NCBI GenBank assembly: GCA_034436755.1
Contig: DAOTVB010000015.1
Span: 56,516-120,515, forward strand
Length of the DNA: 64,000 bases
Source: CAKZQX01 sp034436755
GTDB taxonomy: Bacteria > Chloroflexota > Chloroflexia > Chloroflexales > Chloroflexaceae
Direction of reading: 5' to 3'
The notes beneath the pieces were generated by a model. The model made no database searches, was not told where the DNA came from, and saw only the letters and a program-made list of their open reading frames with translations. Positions 1 through 8,650 of the stretch are shown one piece after another (position 1 is the stretch's first letter; every line of letters starts with the position of its first letter). Position numbers and translations under genes: made by a program.

Positions 1-130
1 AGCACATAGCCCGGCTATTGCATGGCCGGGAGTCCCGGCTTTCGTCAGTGGGATGCCTGCCTCGGCAGCAGCATACTGAGGGGGAAGTCTGATCCGGCTG
101 AAGCCGGGCCTCCTGAGCGTCGCTATCCGG

Positions 131-172
131 GTCACATGAAATGTCCGGGTTGAATGCCAACCACATAACTCC
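131..172. repeat. Remnant of the dispersed palindromic element (right end)
   Basis: The stretch carries the outer right-hand motif of the ~200-bp family described at 47669-47878: a GTCCGGGTTG block followed by a CCAACCACATAACTC end that matches the usual CCACCGCGTAACTCGTG terminus with a few changes. The part before it (1-130) holds only short GC-rich inverted repeats and no recognisable central palindrome, so this is a decayed copy or an end left by deletion. Confidence 0.5.
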
Positions 173-257
173 AGTTTATTTGTACGATGCTGATCATTTA
201 CAACAGCATGCGTGCCGTTGCACATAATCAGCAGCAATTTAGGTAAGGAAGAGAACT

Positions 258-1478
258 GTGACGAGCACAATTCAGCAGAGTAGTCCCCGCCTGAGCAAGC
301 GGCTGGCACGCCTGCAGCCATCGGCCACGGTCGGACTGGGCAACCAGATCGCGCAGTTGCGCGCCCAGGGGATCTCGATCATCTCCTTCGGCCAGGGCGA
401 GCCCGACTTCCCAACACCCGCACCGATCAAGGCAGCGGCCATAGCCGCAATCGAGACCAATCAGACCCGCTACACGCCGACCGGGGGCATTATGGACCTG
501 CGGCGGGCCATCGCCGCGCGGGTCACGCAGCATACCGGCATCAACTACACGCCCAACCAGATCTCGGTGACCACCGGGGCCAAGGAAGCGATCTTCCTCG
601 CCTTCCAGTCACTCTGCGACGAGGGCGAAGAGGTGATTGTGCCCGCGCCCTACTGGGTCAGCTATGTAGAGCAGGTGCGTCTCGCAGGCGCGGTGCCGGT
701 CGTGATCGACACTGATGAGTCCACCGGCTTCAAGATTACGGCGGAGCAACTGCAGGCGCATCTGTCGCCCCGCACTCGCGCGCTTATCCTTAATACGCCC
801 TCCAACCCGACCGGCACGGTCTACACAGAAGAGGAACTGGCGGCACTGGCGGGTGTGCTGCGTGGCACACCGGTGGTCGTCATCAGCGACGAGATCTATG
901 ATGCAATCTGCTATGTGGACTATGCTCGCTGGCTGCGGGTGGCCCCCGACTTTGCCGACCGCACCCTGGTGATCAACGGCGCATCCAAGACCTACGCTAT
1001 GACCGGCTGGCGCATCGGCTATGTGGCCGGCCCCGAAGGGATTGTCGGGCCAATCCGCTCGATTCAGAGCCACTCCACCACGCACCCGGCCTCGATTGCG
1101 CAGCATGCGGCACTGGCCGCCTTCACGCCCTCGGAGGAACTGGCGCAGATAGTGGCCGGCATGGTGCAGGCGTTCCACGAGCGGCGCGACCTGATTATCG
1201 CCGCCCTGCAGGAGATCGCCGGTGTCACCTGCATGGTGCCGGACGGGGCGTTTTATGTCTTCCCCAATGTCAGCAGCCTGCTGAACCGTCCGCTCAAGGA
1301 GGGTGCGGTCTGCGCAACCGCCAGCGATCTGGCCGAGTATCTGCTGGATCAGGCGCGCATCGGGGTGGTGCCGGGTGAGGCTTTCGGCGCACCGGGCTAC
1401 CTGCGGCTCTCCTACGCGCAGAGCAACGCCGACATTGCCGAGGGCATGCGCCGCTTTGCGGAGGCGGTGGCGGGGTAA
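258..1478 (+). CDS. aspC: Aspartate/aromatic aminotransferase, PLP fold type I
   Basis: A 406-residue class I/II aminotransferase that would exchange amino groups between aspartate (or an aromatic amino acid) and 2-oxoglutarate in the cytoplasm. Visible family residues are SFGQGEPDF near 43-51, the PYWVSY stacking motif near 131, NPTG at 183-186, SDEIYD near 210-215, and SKTYAMTGWRIGY with the PLP lysine at K244. Length is typical. The start is GTG, chosen because AGGTAAGGAAGAG lies just upstream; no in-frame ATG fits better. The gene stands alone and is followed by a hairpin-rich tandem array. Family assignment is firm; the exact amino-acid preference (AspC, or a broader subgroup I-gamma enzyme that may accept prephenate) cannot be read from sequence. 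Confidence 0.93.
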   Translation: MTSTIQQSSPRLSKRLARLQPSATVGLGNQIAQLRAQGISIISFGQGEPDFPTPAPIKAAAIAAIETNQTRYTPTGGIMDLRRAIAARVTQHTGINYTPNQISVTTGAKEAIFLAFQSLCDEGEEVIVPAPYWVSYVEQVRLAGAVPVVIDTDESTGFKITAEQLQAHLSPRTRALILNTPSNPTGTVYTEEELAALAGVLRGTPVVVISDEIYDAICYVDYARWLRVAPDFADRTLVINGASKTYAMTGWRIGYVAGPEGIVGPIRSIQSHSTTHPASIAQHAALAAFTPSEELAQIVAGMVQAFHERRDLIIAALQEIAGVTCMVPDGAFYVFPNVSSLLNRPLKEGAVCATASDLAEYLLDQARIGVVPGEAFGAPGYLRLSYAQSNADIAEGMRRFAEAVAG

Positions 1479-1516
1479 TCGAGAGAACACAGAACAAAGA
1501 AATACAGCCGTAGGAG

Positions 1517-1895
1517 GCATGCTATCCACCGTTCGGCTGTATTCCAGCAGCCGTAGCCGTAGCCGTAGGGTGCATTGTATGCACCGTTCTGCTATATTCC
1601 AGCGGTAGGGTGCATGCTATCCACCGTTCGGCTATATTCCAGCAGCCGTAGCCGTAGTAGCCGTAGGGTGCATTGTATGCACCGTTCTGCTGTATTCCAG
1701 CAGCCGTAGTAGGGTGCATTGTATGCACCGTTCTGCTGTATTCCAGCAGCCGTAGCCGTAGGGTGCATTGTATGCACCGTTCTGCTGTATTCCAGCAGCC
1801 GTAGCCGTAGTAGCCGTAGGATGCATGCTATTCACCGTTCTGCTGTATTCCAGCAGCCGTAGGGGGCATGCTATCCACCGTTCGGCTGTATCCAG
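1517..1895. repeat. Eight-unit tandem array with two hairpins per unit
   Basis: Seven full units and one partial unit follow each other at 1517, 1572, 1612, 1670, 1716, 1765, 1823 and 1866. Unit lengths are 55, 40, 58, 46, 49, 58 and 43, all equal to 1 modulo 3, because they differ only in the number of CCG/TAG triplets at their ends. Most units can fold GGTGCAT-TGT-ATGCACC and then CTGCTG-TATTC-CAGCAG. Some units carry a variant first half (GCATGCTATCCACC) with a weaker stem. It fills the gap between the aspartate aminotransferase and the Uma2 gene. I see no spacers, so it is not a CRISPR array. Function unknown: a structured RNA, a terminator cluster or a slippage-prone minisatellite are all possible. 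Confidence 0.9.
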
Positions 1896-1947
1896 AAGAA
1901 GGTAATCGCAGGGGTGAAAGTCGTTTCGCCCCACCGAGGTACATCCA

Positions 1948-2814
1948 ATGCCGGTTTTATCTTCCGCAACCAGAACCGCTTTCACCGCCGGGGCAGCCGG
2001 GGCGGATCGCTTTGCCTACGGCTGGCGCTATGTGCGGCGTACGCTGGAGAATGGGGCCGAGGTGGTGGAACAGGTGCCGCTCACCCGCGCCGATCTGCTG
2101 CATCCCCAGGAGGAAGATGTTATTTTACATAGCAGCGAACATGAGCGCACCTGCACCTACCTCCAGAATGTACTCGAGGCGCGCCTGGCAACTGATCCTA
2201 CCGCCGTCATCCTGCGGGATGTGCGCGTCGCCTGGGATGTCCCGGATGTGCAACCGCTCGGTCCGGACATCGCGGTGATCTTGGGCGTACAGGCGCAGAA
2301 AAACTGGAGCACGTTCGATGCCGCCGTTGAAGGCGTAAGCCCCGCGCTGATTATCGAAGTCACCTCACCGGAAACCCGCTCCCTCGACCTGATTGATAAG
2401 GTTGATGAGTATGACATGGCGGGTGTACCGCTGTACGTCATCGTTGATCTCTACCGGCGACGGGGGCACACCCGCATACGGTTGCTGGCCTATCACCAGT
2501 CACCCGACGGTCTGACGCCGCTCACGCCGGATGAACGCGGCTGGTTCTGGCTGGAACCAGTCGGTATCTGGATCGGCACCCAGGCGGATCGGGCTGTTTG
2601 CTATGATGCTGCGGGCAACCCGCTAGAAGATTATGTCAGCGTAAGCACGGCCCGGATCGCAGCCGAAAACCGCGCAATGGCGGCGGAAGCGCGCGCCGTT
2701 GCGGCCGAAGCCCGTGCAGACCGGGCCGAGGCGCAGATGACAGCGTTTGAGGCTCGCCTGCAGGCCCTGGAAGCGGAACTCCGCCGATTACGCGGCGAGG
2801 AAAATCCCGAATGA
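1948..2814 (+). CDS. Uma2-family (DUF820) PD-(D/E)XK nuclease-like protein
   Basis: A 288-residue protein whose core (about 60-190) matches the Uma2 restriction-endonuclease-like fold: GPDIAVI supplies the first acidic residue, and PALIIEVTSPETRSLDLIDK supplies the E-x-V strand and following helix, then EYDMAGVPLYVIVD. The last 50 residues are Ala/Arg/Glu-rich heptads (AENRAMAAEARAVAAEARAD) forming a coiled coil, common at the end of Uma2 proteins. The family is abundant in Chloroflexota and Cyanobacteria, usually of unknown function. GAGGT precedes the ATG. Its stop overlaps the start of the next gene (ATGA), implying translational coupling to the sugar kinase, though a functional link is not obvious. 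Confidence 0.85.
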   Translation: MPVLSSATRTAFTAGAAGADRFAYGWRYVRRTLENGAEVVEQVPLTRADLLHPQEEDVILHSSEHERTCTYLQNVLEARLATDPTAVILRDVRVAWDVPDVQPLGPDIAVILGVQAQKNWSTFDAAVEGVSPALIIEVTSPETRSLDLIDKVDEYDMAGVPLYVIVDLYRRRGHTRIRLLAYHQSPDGLTPLTPDERGWFWLEPVGIWIGTQADRAVCYDAAGNPLEDYVSVSTARIAAENRAMAAEARAVAAEARADRAEAQMTAFEARLQALEAELRRLRGEENPE

Positions 2815-3821
2815 CGGACGGGCAGTACGCCGCGCTGGTTCCGCGCCTGGCCGGTTTGCGGGTGCTGGTTGTGGGCGATGTCTCGCTTGACGAGTATGTC
2901 TTCGGGCACGCCACGCGGCTCTCCCGCGAAGCGCCGATCCCGGTCCTGGAGTGGATGCGGCGCGAAATTATCCTGGGTGGCGCGGCCAATCCCGCTCGCA
3001 ATATCGTGGCCCTGGGTAGCAGCACCACCCAGGTAGGCGTCGTCGGTGATGATGCGGAGGGCGAGCAACTGCGCGCGGCCCTGCGGGAGGCCGGCATCTC
3101 GCCCGCCGGTCTGATCACCAGCACCCGGCGGCCCACCACCACCAAAACCCGCATTCTCTCGCACGAACCGCCCCGTCTGCCGCAGCAGGTTGCCCGTATT
3201 GATCGACTCGCCCGGCACGAACTGACACCCACCGATGAGCAGCGGATCATCGCCATGCTGGAGACCCATATACCGCAGGTAGACGCCGTGCTCTGCTCCG
3301 ATTATCAACTTGGCCTGCTAACGCCGCGCGTGGTTGATATTATTCGGTTATTGTGCCGGCAGCATGGTGTGCTGCTAACGGTTGATGCACAGGGGAATTC
3401 GCACTACTACCGGGGGGTTGATCTATTTCGCTGCAACGATGCGGAAGCTGCCGCCGCACTTCAACGGTCGCTGGAGACGGAAGCGGAGTTTCGGGCAGGG
3501 CTGACCGAGTTGCAGGCCCGGTTGCAAGCGCGCCTGGTCATCGTCACCCGTGGCCCGGAGGGGCTGTCACTGCTGGGTGAAACAGTTGAGTATATGCATC
3601 TGCCCGCAACCAATATGAGCGAGGTGTACGATACCACCGGCGCGGGTGATACCTTTATCGCCGTGGCAACCCTGGCGCTGGCCGCGCACCTCGATCCATA
3701 CACTACAGCTCACCTGGCCAACGCCGCCGCCGCCCAGGTTGTACGTCGGCTAGGCAATGCTGTGGTGACACCGGCCGAGTTGATGCAGGCGGCAATTGCG
3801 GTACAGCATACGAAAACGTAG
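2811..3821 (+). CDS. PfkB-family sugar kinase, RfaE1/HldE kinase-like
   Basis: A 336-residue ribokinase-fold kinase. The start LRVLVVGDVSLDEYVFGHATRLSREAPIPV and the ILGGAANPARNIVALG glycine motif are characteristic of the heptose-7-phosphate kinase branch (RfaE domain 1). Near the C-terminus DTTGAGDTF is the PfkB signature 2 with the catalytic aspartate. By homology it would phosphorylate a sugar phosphate at C1 with ATP. Only the kinase half is present; there is no adenylyltransferase domain as in fused HldE. Start overlaps the preceding stop by four bases. The true substrate is uncertain, because it is not clear that this organism makes heptose-containing lipopolysaccharide. Confidence 0.88.
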   Translation: MTDGQYAALVPRLAGLRVLVVGDVSLDEYVFGHATRLSREAPIPVLEWMRREIILGGAANPARNIVALGSSTTQVGVVGDDAEGEQLRAALREAGISPAGLITSTRRPTTTKTRILSHEPPRLPQQVARIDRLARHELTPTDEQRIIAMLETHIPQVDAVLCSDYQLGLLTPRVVDIIRLLCRQHGVLLTVDAQGNSHYYRGVDLFRCNDAEAAAALQRSLETEAEFRAGLTELQARLQARLVIVTRGPEGLSLLGETVEYMHLPATNMSEVYDTTGAGDTFIAVATLALAAHLDPYTTAHLANAAAAQVVRRLGNAVVTPAELMQAAIAVQHTKT

Positions 3822-4003
3822 GGCAAGAAGAGATAACCGGAGTAGACCCATTCCCCACGCTGGATCTGCGATGGCGCGTGTGGTTCCAAGTTCGTGCGGG
3901 TCGCTCCAGAAAAGCTGTGACCCAAAGCAATCTGCTTGCCATCGCTTCGGGCTCATTCTAGCGAGCGCTATACGGCACAAAATAGTAAGGTCATGACACC
4001 CAG

Positions 4004-4035
4004 AATCCCGGTACACGGACATTGTCACCGGGATT
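4004..4035. terminator. Hairpin between convergent genes
   Basis: AATCCCGGT and ACCGGGATT form a perfect 9-bp stem around a 14-base loop, placed between the plus-strand kinase (stop 3821) and the minus-strand STAS gene (stop 4116). It has no run of T on either side, so it is at best a weak bidirectional terminator. The remainder of the 294-base gap shows no other structure. Confidence 0.5.
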
Positions 4036-4115
4036 AGCGCAGTTAGTAGAAATGGTTGGCAGGGCCACCCCACCCGACCCACCCCTGCATCAGTGAAGGC
4101 GCAAGAGCATGCGGG

Positions 4116-4481
4116 TCAGGCAGTGGTAGCACTCTTAAAGCCCTGGAGGGCTTCATCCTCATCCTGATAGATCTCAGCATACTGGGCCAGGCCGACCATG
4201 CGGAAAATTTTCTGAAAATGCTGTGACAGACCGCTGACCGCAAGCTTCTGATTATTCCGATTAACCTCAGTGACGATACCGATCAGAATGGCAATACCGG
4301 CACTGTTGATGTAATCATTCTGGCGAAAGTTGAGCAGCACATACCGGGCGCCCCCCTCGGTAACTTCCCGATAAGCGCTGTTTATTTTCTCTTCAGCAAA
4401 TGTTGTGACATCACCCATCAAATCAATGATTGCCACCCCTTCGCGCTGGCGAATTCCTACATTCAATTCATCTTCTAGCAT
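4116..4481 (-). CDS. STAS-domain anti-sigma factor antagonist (RsbV/SpoIIAA-like)
   Basis: A 121-residue single STAS domain. In partner switching such a protein binds and sequesters an RsbW-type kinase when unphosphorylated and releases it when phosphorylated on a conserved serine. The segment DYINSAGIAILIGIV carries that serine in the usual D-x-S/N-S-A-G context. An AAGGAG box ten bases before the chosen ATG decides the start; an upstream in-frame ATG eight codons earlier has no such site. It is the last gene of a minus-strand set with two RsbW-like kinases (4559-5487), with 77 bases between it and the nearer kinase. The sigma factor controlled is not in the window. Confidence 0.88.
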   Translation of the reverse strand: MLEDELNVGIRQREGVAIIDLMGDVTTFAEEKINSAYREVTEGGARYVLLNFRQNDYINSAGIAILIGIVTEVNRNNQKLAVSGLSQHFQKIFRMVGLAQYAEIYQDEDEALQGFKSATTA

Positions 4482-4558
4482 GCCAACCTTACTCCTTATA
4501 TACACTATGATATAGCCACTAGCGTTGGGGCCTGGAGACTCCTTGCAATATTCCTGAG

Positions 4559-5032
4559 CTATTCGGTGGGTTGACTGGTAACATGCTCGGCAGTATGCTG
4601 CCGATACAATGTCAGGCGAAACCGATTACCGTCCTGCGAATTGGGATCAAACCCGGCCTCATCCATCAACTGACCAATCAGCAGCAACCCCATGCCCCGC
4701 ATCGATCCGAGGCCGGCCAGTTTATCGGCCATACTCAGCGGCATCTGCGCGGGTGTGTGATGCTTCAATCCCTGGTCATGTATCTCTACCAGCAGGCGAT
4801 TATTGTCGCATGTACAGGCAACATTGACCCGCAGATTGGGGGCCAGCATATTGCCATGCTCGATCGCGTTAATACATGCCTCAGACAACGCTGTTTTGAG
4901 ATCCTCGACACGTTCATGGGTAAACCCCATCCGCAACGCAAACGCCGCAACTGCATCACGCGCGATAACTTCATAGCCGAGTTCACTTGGGATGGAGAGT
5001 TCCATATTTGCCGAGTAATACGTTGTTTTCAT
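4559..5032 (-). CDS. RsbW-like anti-sigma factor kinase (HATPase_c)
   Basis: A 157-residue GHKL ATPase domain. The N box is LKTALSEACINAIEHGN, the G1 box EIHDQGL and the G2 box GMGLLLIGQLMDE, all in order, as in RsbW/SpoIIAB. Such proteins bind either a sigma factor or a STAS antagonist and phosphorylate the latter with ATP. Its start overlaps the stop of the upstream kinase gene by four bases (ATGA), so the two kinases are translationally coupled and may work as a pair or heterodimer. The C-terminus continues about 15 residues past the domain. Confidence 0.88.
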   Translation of the reverse strand: MKTTYYSANMELSIPSELGYEVIARDAVAAFALRMGFTHERVEDLKTALSEACINAIEHGNMLAPNLRVNVACTCDNNRLLVEIHDQGLKHHTPAQMPLSMADKLAGLGSMRGMGLLLIGQLMDEAGFDPNSQDGNRFRLTLYRQHTAEHVTSQPTE

Positions 5033-5487
5033 CGTTCGAGGTGGATTACCATACGCACCTGATTGCCACCACTCGGTGCTGTTGTAAATTCAACTTCATC
5101 TACCAATTCACGAATTAACCAGATGCCCCAACCACCTTTATCAGATTTATCCAGAATATCTTCGATATGGGGCGTGCGGGTAACACTGTTTTGATCAAGC
5201 AACTGACGACCCTGATCCGCGACACTGACAATCAACTCATCGTCACGCACAGTCAGCAGAACCACAACCTTCATGGCGGCATCATGCTGGTTGCCATGTT
5301 CAATCGCATTCGTCACCGCTTCACTGACAGCCGTCTTGAGGGCATCAATGCGGTCTCCTTGAAACCCCATCCGGCGGGCAAGTGAGGAGGCCGTATCCAT
5401 TGCGACACGTTCGTACCCGAGCCTGCTTGGTAGGCGTAGCTCAATGATCTTTTCGAGAGGTTTCGTTTCTGATTTGTTATTGCTCAT
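5029..5487 (-). CDS. RsbW-like serine kinase, second copy
   Basis: A 152-residue GHKL ATPase and first gene of the partner-switching set. Motifs are LKTAVSEAVTNAIEHGN (N box), VADQG (G1) and GGWGIWLIRELVDE (G2). The G2 box has Trp where most family members have Met/Gly-Leu, as in some RsbW homologues. It shares the SELGYE/SRLGYE...A...MGF opening with its neighbour, so the two look like a tandem duplication. The start is ATG at MSNNKSE; an earlier in-frame ATG would add 14 residues without family similarity. Two different kinases beside one STAS protein suggests branched switching. Confidence 0.87.
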   Translation of the reverse strand: MSNNKSETKPLEKIIELRLPSRLGYERVAMDTASSLARRMGFQGDRIDALKTAVSEAVTNAIEHGNQHDAAMKVVVLLTVRDDELIVSVADQGRQLLDQNSVTRTPHIEDILDKSDKGGWGIWLIRELVDEVEFTTAPSGGNQVRMVIHLER

Positions 5488-5687
5488 GCCCGCGTCACCT
5501 GTACGTTGACCAGGACCGTCGCATTGCACGGATGGTCGTCATTGGTGCTGATAATAATCACCCTGGTTGGTCTACCCTGGTTCGTGTTGTCACAGCCGGA
5601 CTCGCGCCTGGATCATGCCAAACCTTTTTGGAACAACATAGAGGAGCCGCCCCAAAATGGACCCTGTCCGCGCGTACTCCTTTATTT

Positions 5688-5884
5688 ACACGCGTTACGC
5701 GGTTGCTCACCCAAAAGAAAATGTCGCCTCCGGCAGGGCGGAAGCAAACAGATCTTTTGCACAAAAAAGTTCACAACGTGAATTTTTTTGTGCAAAAGAA
5801 AAAAGCGTCCCATGCTGCCGCAGGCAAATCAGGCTTCCATCGGGTCAAACGTCCGGGTTGCATGTCAACCGCGTAACTCGTGTT
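5688..5884 (-). repeat. Dispersed palindromic element R1
   Basis: One ~197-bp copy of the family detailed at 47669-47878, in reverse orientation (the CGCCTCCGGCAGGGCGGAAG arm comes first, the CATGCTGCCGCAGGC arm last). Ends are CACGCGTTACGCGGTTG and CAACCGCGTAACTCGTG. The central palindrome is 5753-5799, with arms of the form CTTTTGCACAAAAAA plus a short GTTCAC/GTGAAT extension and an AAC loop. It lies in a 670-base gap between the kinase operon start (5487) and the carboxylase stop (6161); the remaining gap sequence shows only the terminator at 6119. Confidence 0.88.
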
Positions 5885-6118
5885 ATGTATATTGTACCAG
5901 GTAACAGCAGACCGTTGTATGTTGCAAGGCGCGAAACAAAAAGAAAATCCTGAACAGGATAAGACGCAGGTACCCTCTGCGTGCGGCTCCTGTCACGGCT
6001 TCCACCGCACATATACACGACTACTAAAGTATCTTAGCATAACTATTGTTGATGTTGCAATAGGACTGAAGTTCGATTGGCTGCTACGACGTTTTCCCAG
6101 GTAGCCTGTGTATTTATA

Positions 6119-6145
6119 CGCTGCTACCGACAACTGGTAGCAGCG
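6119..6145 (-). terminator. Terminator-like hairpin after the carboxylase gene
   Basis: A perfect 10-bp stem, CGCTGCTACC with GGTAGCAGCG and a 7-base loop, begins 16 bases after the stop of the minus-strand carboxylase gene and is followed by TATAAATAC. A long U-run is lacking, so efficiency is uncertain. Confidence 0.65.
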
Positions 6146-6160
6146 CGTAGGGTTACAACC

Positions 6161-7723
6161 TTACAGTGGAATATTACCATGCTTCCGCGCGGGCAGGCTC
6201 TGCCGTTTGGTGCGTGCCAGACGCAACGCCCGAATGAGGGTCGGGCGGCTCTCACGCGGCTCGATGACGGCGTCGATATAGCCCCGCTCGGCGGCGGCGT
6301 ACGGGTTGGCAAAGCGGTTCAGGTAATCCTGTGCCAGTTCTTGCTGCCGCTGCGCCGGATCTTCGGCCTCGGCAATTTCTTTGCGGAAGATAATCCGGAC
6401 GGCGGCATCCACGCCCATCACGGCAATCTCGGCGGTAGGCCAGGCAAAGTTGAAGTCAGCGCGGATATGCTTGCTCGCCATCACATCGTATGCGCCGCCA
6501 TAGGCTTTGCGCGTGATCAGCGTGAGTTTGGGCACTGTCGCCTCGCAGTAGGCGTAGAGCAGCTTGGCCCCATGCCGAATAATGCCGCCATACTCCTGCT
6601 GCGTTCCGGGGAGAAAGCCGGGAACATCAACCAGAGTCAGCAGCGGAATATTGAATGCGTCACAGAAGCGCACAAAGCGCGCGCCCTTGATCGAACTATC
6701 AATATCCAGCGTTCCGGCCAGATGCATCGGCTGGTTCGCCACCACGCCGACAACATGCCCATCCAGGCGAGCAAAGCCAATCGTGATATTGCGCGCCCAG
6801 AAGGGCTGAACTTCGAAAAAGAAGCCGTCGTCAACGATGGCCTCAATTGCCGTGGTAATATCATAGGGACGGCGCGGGTTGTCGGGGATAAGCGTTTGCA
6901 ACTCATCTTCCATCCGCTCCGGGTCATCTTCGGGGGGAATGTAGGGCGGGTCATCCATATTATTCAGGGGCAGGAAGGAGAGCAGCGTGCGCATCTGCTC
7001 AAAGCACTCCTGCTCATCCTCAATGGCAAAGTGCGCCACCCCACTGCGGCTGTTGTGGACCATTGCGCCGCCCAGGTCTTCAAAGCCGACTTCCTCTCCC
7101 GTGACCGTCTTGATCACATCCGGCCCGGTGATGTACATCTGGCCCACGCCCTTGACCATCATAATAAAATCGGTCATAATTGGCGAGTAGACTGCGCCAC
7201 CGGCACATGGCCCGGCAATAATCGAGAGTTGCGGGATCACACCGCTGCTCATCACATTGCGATAGAAGATCTCGGCATACCCACCCAGTGACACCACACC
7301 TTCCTGGATCCGCGCACCACCGCTATCATTGATGCCAATGCATGGCACACCCATGCGCAGCGCCAGGTCCATCACTTTACAGATCTTCTCGGCAAACACC
7401 TCGCCCAATGATCCGCCAAACACCGTAAAATCCTGGGCGAAGACACAAACAGAGCGACCATCTATCGTTCCATGGCCGGTGATAACACCATCGCCAAGCG
7501 GTTTCCGGCGTTCCATACCGAAGGCCGTATTCCGATGCACCGCCATAGCATCAAGTTCAATAAACGAGCCGGGATCGATCAGGGCATCGATCCGCTCGCG
7601 CGCGGTCAGTTTGCCGCGCTCATGCTGCTTCTGCGCTGCTTTGGGATCAATCGTCGTCGCCTTCTCACGACGCTGCCGGAGGTCTTCAATCCGTTCGGCG
7701 GTGGTTGCGGTGGTTACTGACAT
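6161..7723 (-). CDS. Acyl-CoA (propionyl/acetyl-CoA) carboxylase beta subunit
   Basis: A 520-residue carboxyltransferase subunit of a biotin-dependent acyl-CoA carboxylase, which moves CO2 from carboxybiotin to propionyl-CoA or acetyl-CoA. The two crotonase-like halves are clear: INDSGGARIQEGVVSLGGYAEIF and GPCAGGAVYSPIMTDF in the first, DVPGFLPGTQQEYGGIIRHGAKLLYAY and AYGGAYDVM in the second. Length fits PccB. CAGGAG precedes the ATG. The biotin carboxylase/carrier subunits are not in this window. In photosynthetic Chloroflexales such an enzyme would feed the 3-hydroxypropionate bicycle; elsewhere it serves propionate catabolism or methylmalonyl-CoA supply. The substrate cannot be fixed from sequence. 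Confidence 0.92.
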   Translation of the reverse strand: MSVTTATTAERIEDLRQRREKATTIDPKAAQKQHERGKLTARERIDALIDPGSFIELDAMAVHRNTAFGMERRKPLGDGVITGHGTIDGRSVCVFAQDFTVFGGSLGEVFAEKICKVMDLALRMGVPCIGINDSGGARIQEGVVSLGGYAEIFYRNVMSSGVIPQLSIIAGPCAGGAVYSPIMTDFIMMVKGVGQMYITGPDVIKTVTGEEVGFEDLGGAMVHNSRSGVAHFAIEDEQECFEQMRTLLSFLPLNNMDDPPYIPPEDDPERMEDELQTLIPDNPRRPYDITTAIEAIVDDGFFFEVQPFWARNITIGFARLDGHVVGVVANQPMHLAGTLDIDSSIKGARFVRFCDAFNIPLLTLVDVPGFLPGTQQEYGGIIRHGAKLLYAYCEATVPKLTLITRKAYGGAYDVMASKHIRADFNFAWPTAEIAVMGVDAAVRIIFRKEIAEAEDPAQRQQELAQDYLNRFANPYAAAERGYIDAVIEPRESRPTLIRALRLARTKRQSLPARKHGNIPL

Positions 7724-7900
7724 CGCTAACTCCTGTTATATTCCAGGCGATAAACCGCACAGCATGCGCGACACACCAGCGGTAGGTGAGGGGAGTGACC
7801 GGGTACGTCGGCATTTCAGGTAATGAGATATGTTGCGTTAAAGCACCGCGAGGATGCGTCTCAATTGAGTAAGGTCAAGTATAGCATAAAATTTGCAACC

Positions 7901-8635
7901 CTACGTTTTTCGCCCACTCCGCAGCACCCGCCAGGAAAAGAGTGGCACGGCAATCAGAATCCGCCGCCAGCGCCGGGGTTGCCGCAGCAGTCGGTAGAGC
8001 CATTCCAACCCCAACCGCCGCAGCCAGGCCGGCGCCAGTGGTACCCGGCCTGCCAGGTAGTCAAAGACACCGCCCACCCCGATGGCAACCGGAATGCGCA
8101 GTTCGGGCTGGTTGCGGGCAATCCAGAGATCCTGCGCGGGATGGCCGTAGGCTACCAGCAGCACATCGGGATGGGCGGCGGTGATCAGTTGGCGCAGAAA
8201 TGGTTCATGGCGCGGATGGGGCGATCCGGCGTAGCAGCCGGCAATACAAAGACCGGGATATCGCGCGGTCAGAACGGCGGCGGCCTGCTCGGCTACACCG
8301 GGAGCGGCTCCCAACAAGAAGAGGCGATACCCGCGCGTTGCGGCCAGTGCGGCGATCCGCTGCGTCAGTTCGACGCCAGTGACCCGCCCACACAGCGGCA
8401 TACCCAGCCAGCGCGCAGCCAGCAGTAAGCCGAAGCCATCCGGGGTGGCCAGGTCGGCCTGACGCAGCACCGCACGAAAGGCCGCGTTATGCTGCGCTTC
8501 CATCACAAATTCCGGGTTGACGGTGACAATCTGGTGGGGTCCGCCCTGTTCGATGCAGGCGGCAACCCGCGCAACTGCATTCGCTATGGTGATATTATCG
8601 ACCGGCACACCCAGAATCGAAATGCGACTGTTCAT
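7901..8635 (-). CDS. WecG/TagA/CpsF family glycosyltransferase
   Basis: A 244-residue GT26 enzyme. Family landmarks are ILGVPVDNIT near the start, TVNPEFVMEA (about 40-50), ATPDGFGLLLAARWLG (near 65-80, the donor-binding P-D-G), LFLLGAAPGVAEQAA, and the C-terminal GVGGVFDYLAGRVPLAPAWLRRLGLEWLYRLLRQPRR. Relatives transfer N-acetylmannosamine or its uronic acid onto a lipid-linked N-acetylglucosamine on the inner face of the membrane, in teichoic acid, ECA or capsule assembly. The basic C-terminal tail would hold it on the membrane. It stands alone on the minus strand, so the polymer it serves is not known. Confidence 0.92.
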   Translation of the reverse strand: MNSRISILGVPVDNITIANAVARVAACIEQGGPHQIVTVNPEFVMEAQHNAAFRAVLRQADLATPDGFGLLLAARWLGMPLCGRVTGVELTQRIAALAATRGYRLFLLGAAPGVAEQAAAVLTARYPGLCIAGCYAGSPHPRHEPFLRQLITAAHPDVLLVAYGHPAQDLWIARNQPELRIPVAIGVGGVFDYLAGRVPLAPAWLRRLGLEWLYRLLRQPRRWRRILIAVPLFSWRVLRSGRKT

Positions 8636-8650
8636 CTGGTTTATTCATAT

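Noticed and set aside
1517..1895. The tandem array as a CRISPR
   Set aside because: Units are contiguous, with no unique spacers, variable in length by triplets, and no cas genes are near.
1522..1985. Open frames on the minus strand through the tandem array (Tyr/Gly-rich peptides)
   Set aside because: Unit length is 1 modulo 3, so no repeat keeps one frame from unit to unit; no ribosome-binding site is seen.
3822..4115. A tRNA or small RNA gene between the sugar kinase and the STAS gene
   Set aside because: No cloverleaf, T-loop or CCA end; only one 9-bp hairpin is present.
6077..7291. A 404-codon open frame opposite the carboxylase gene
   Set aside because: It is a shadow of a strong family match on the minus strand, and its translation matches nothing I recognise.
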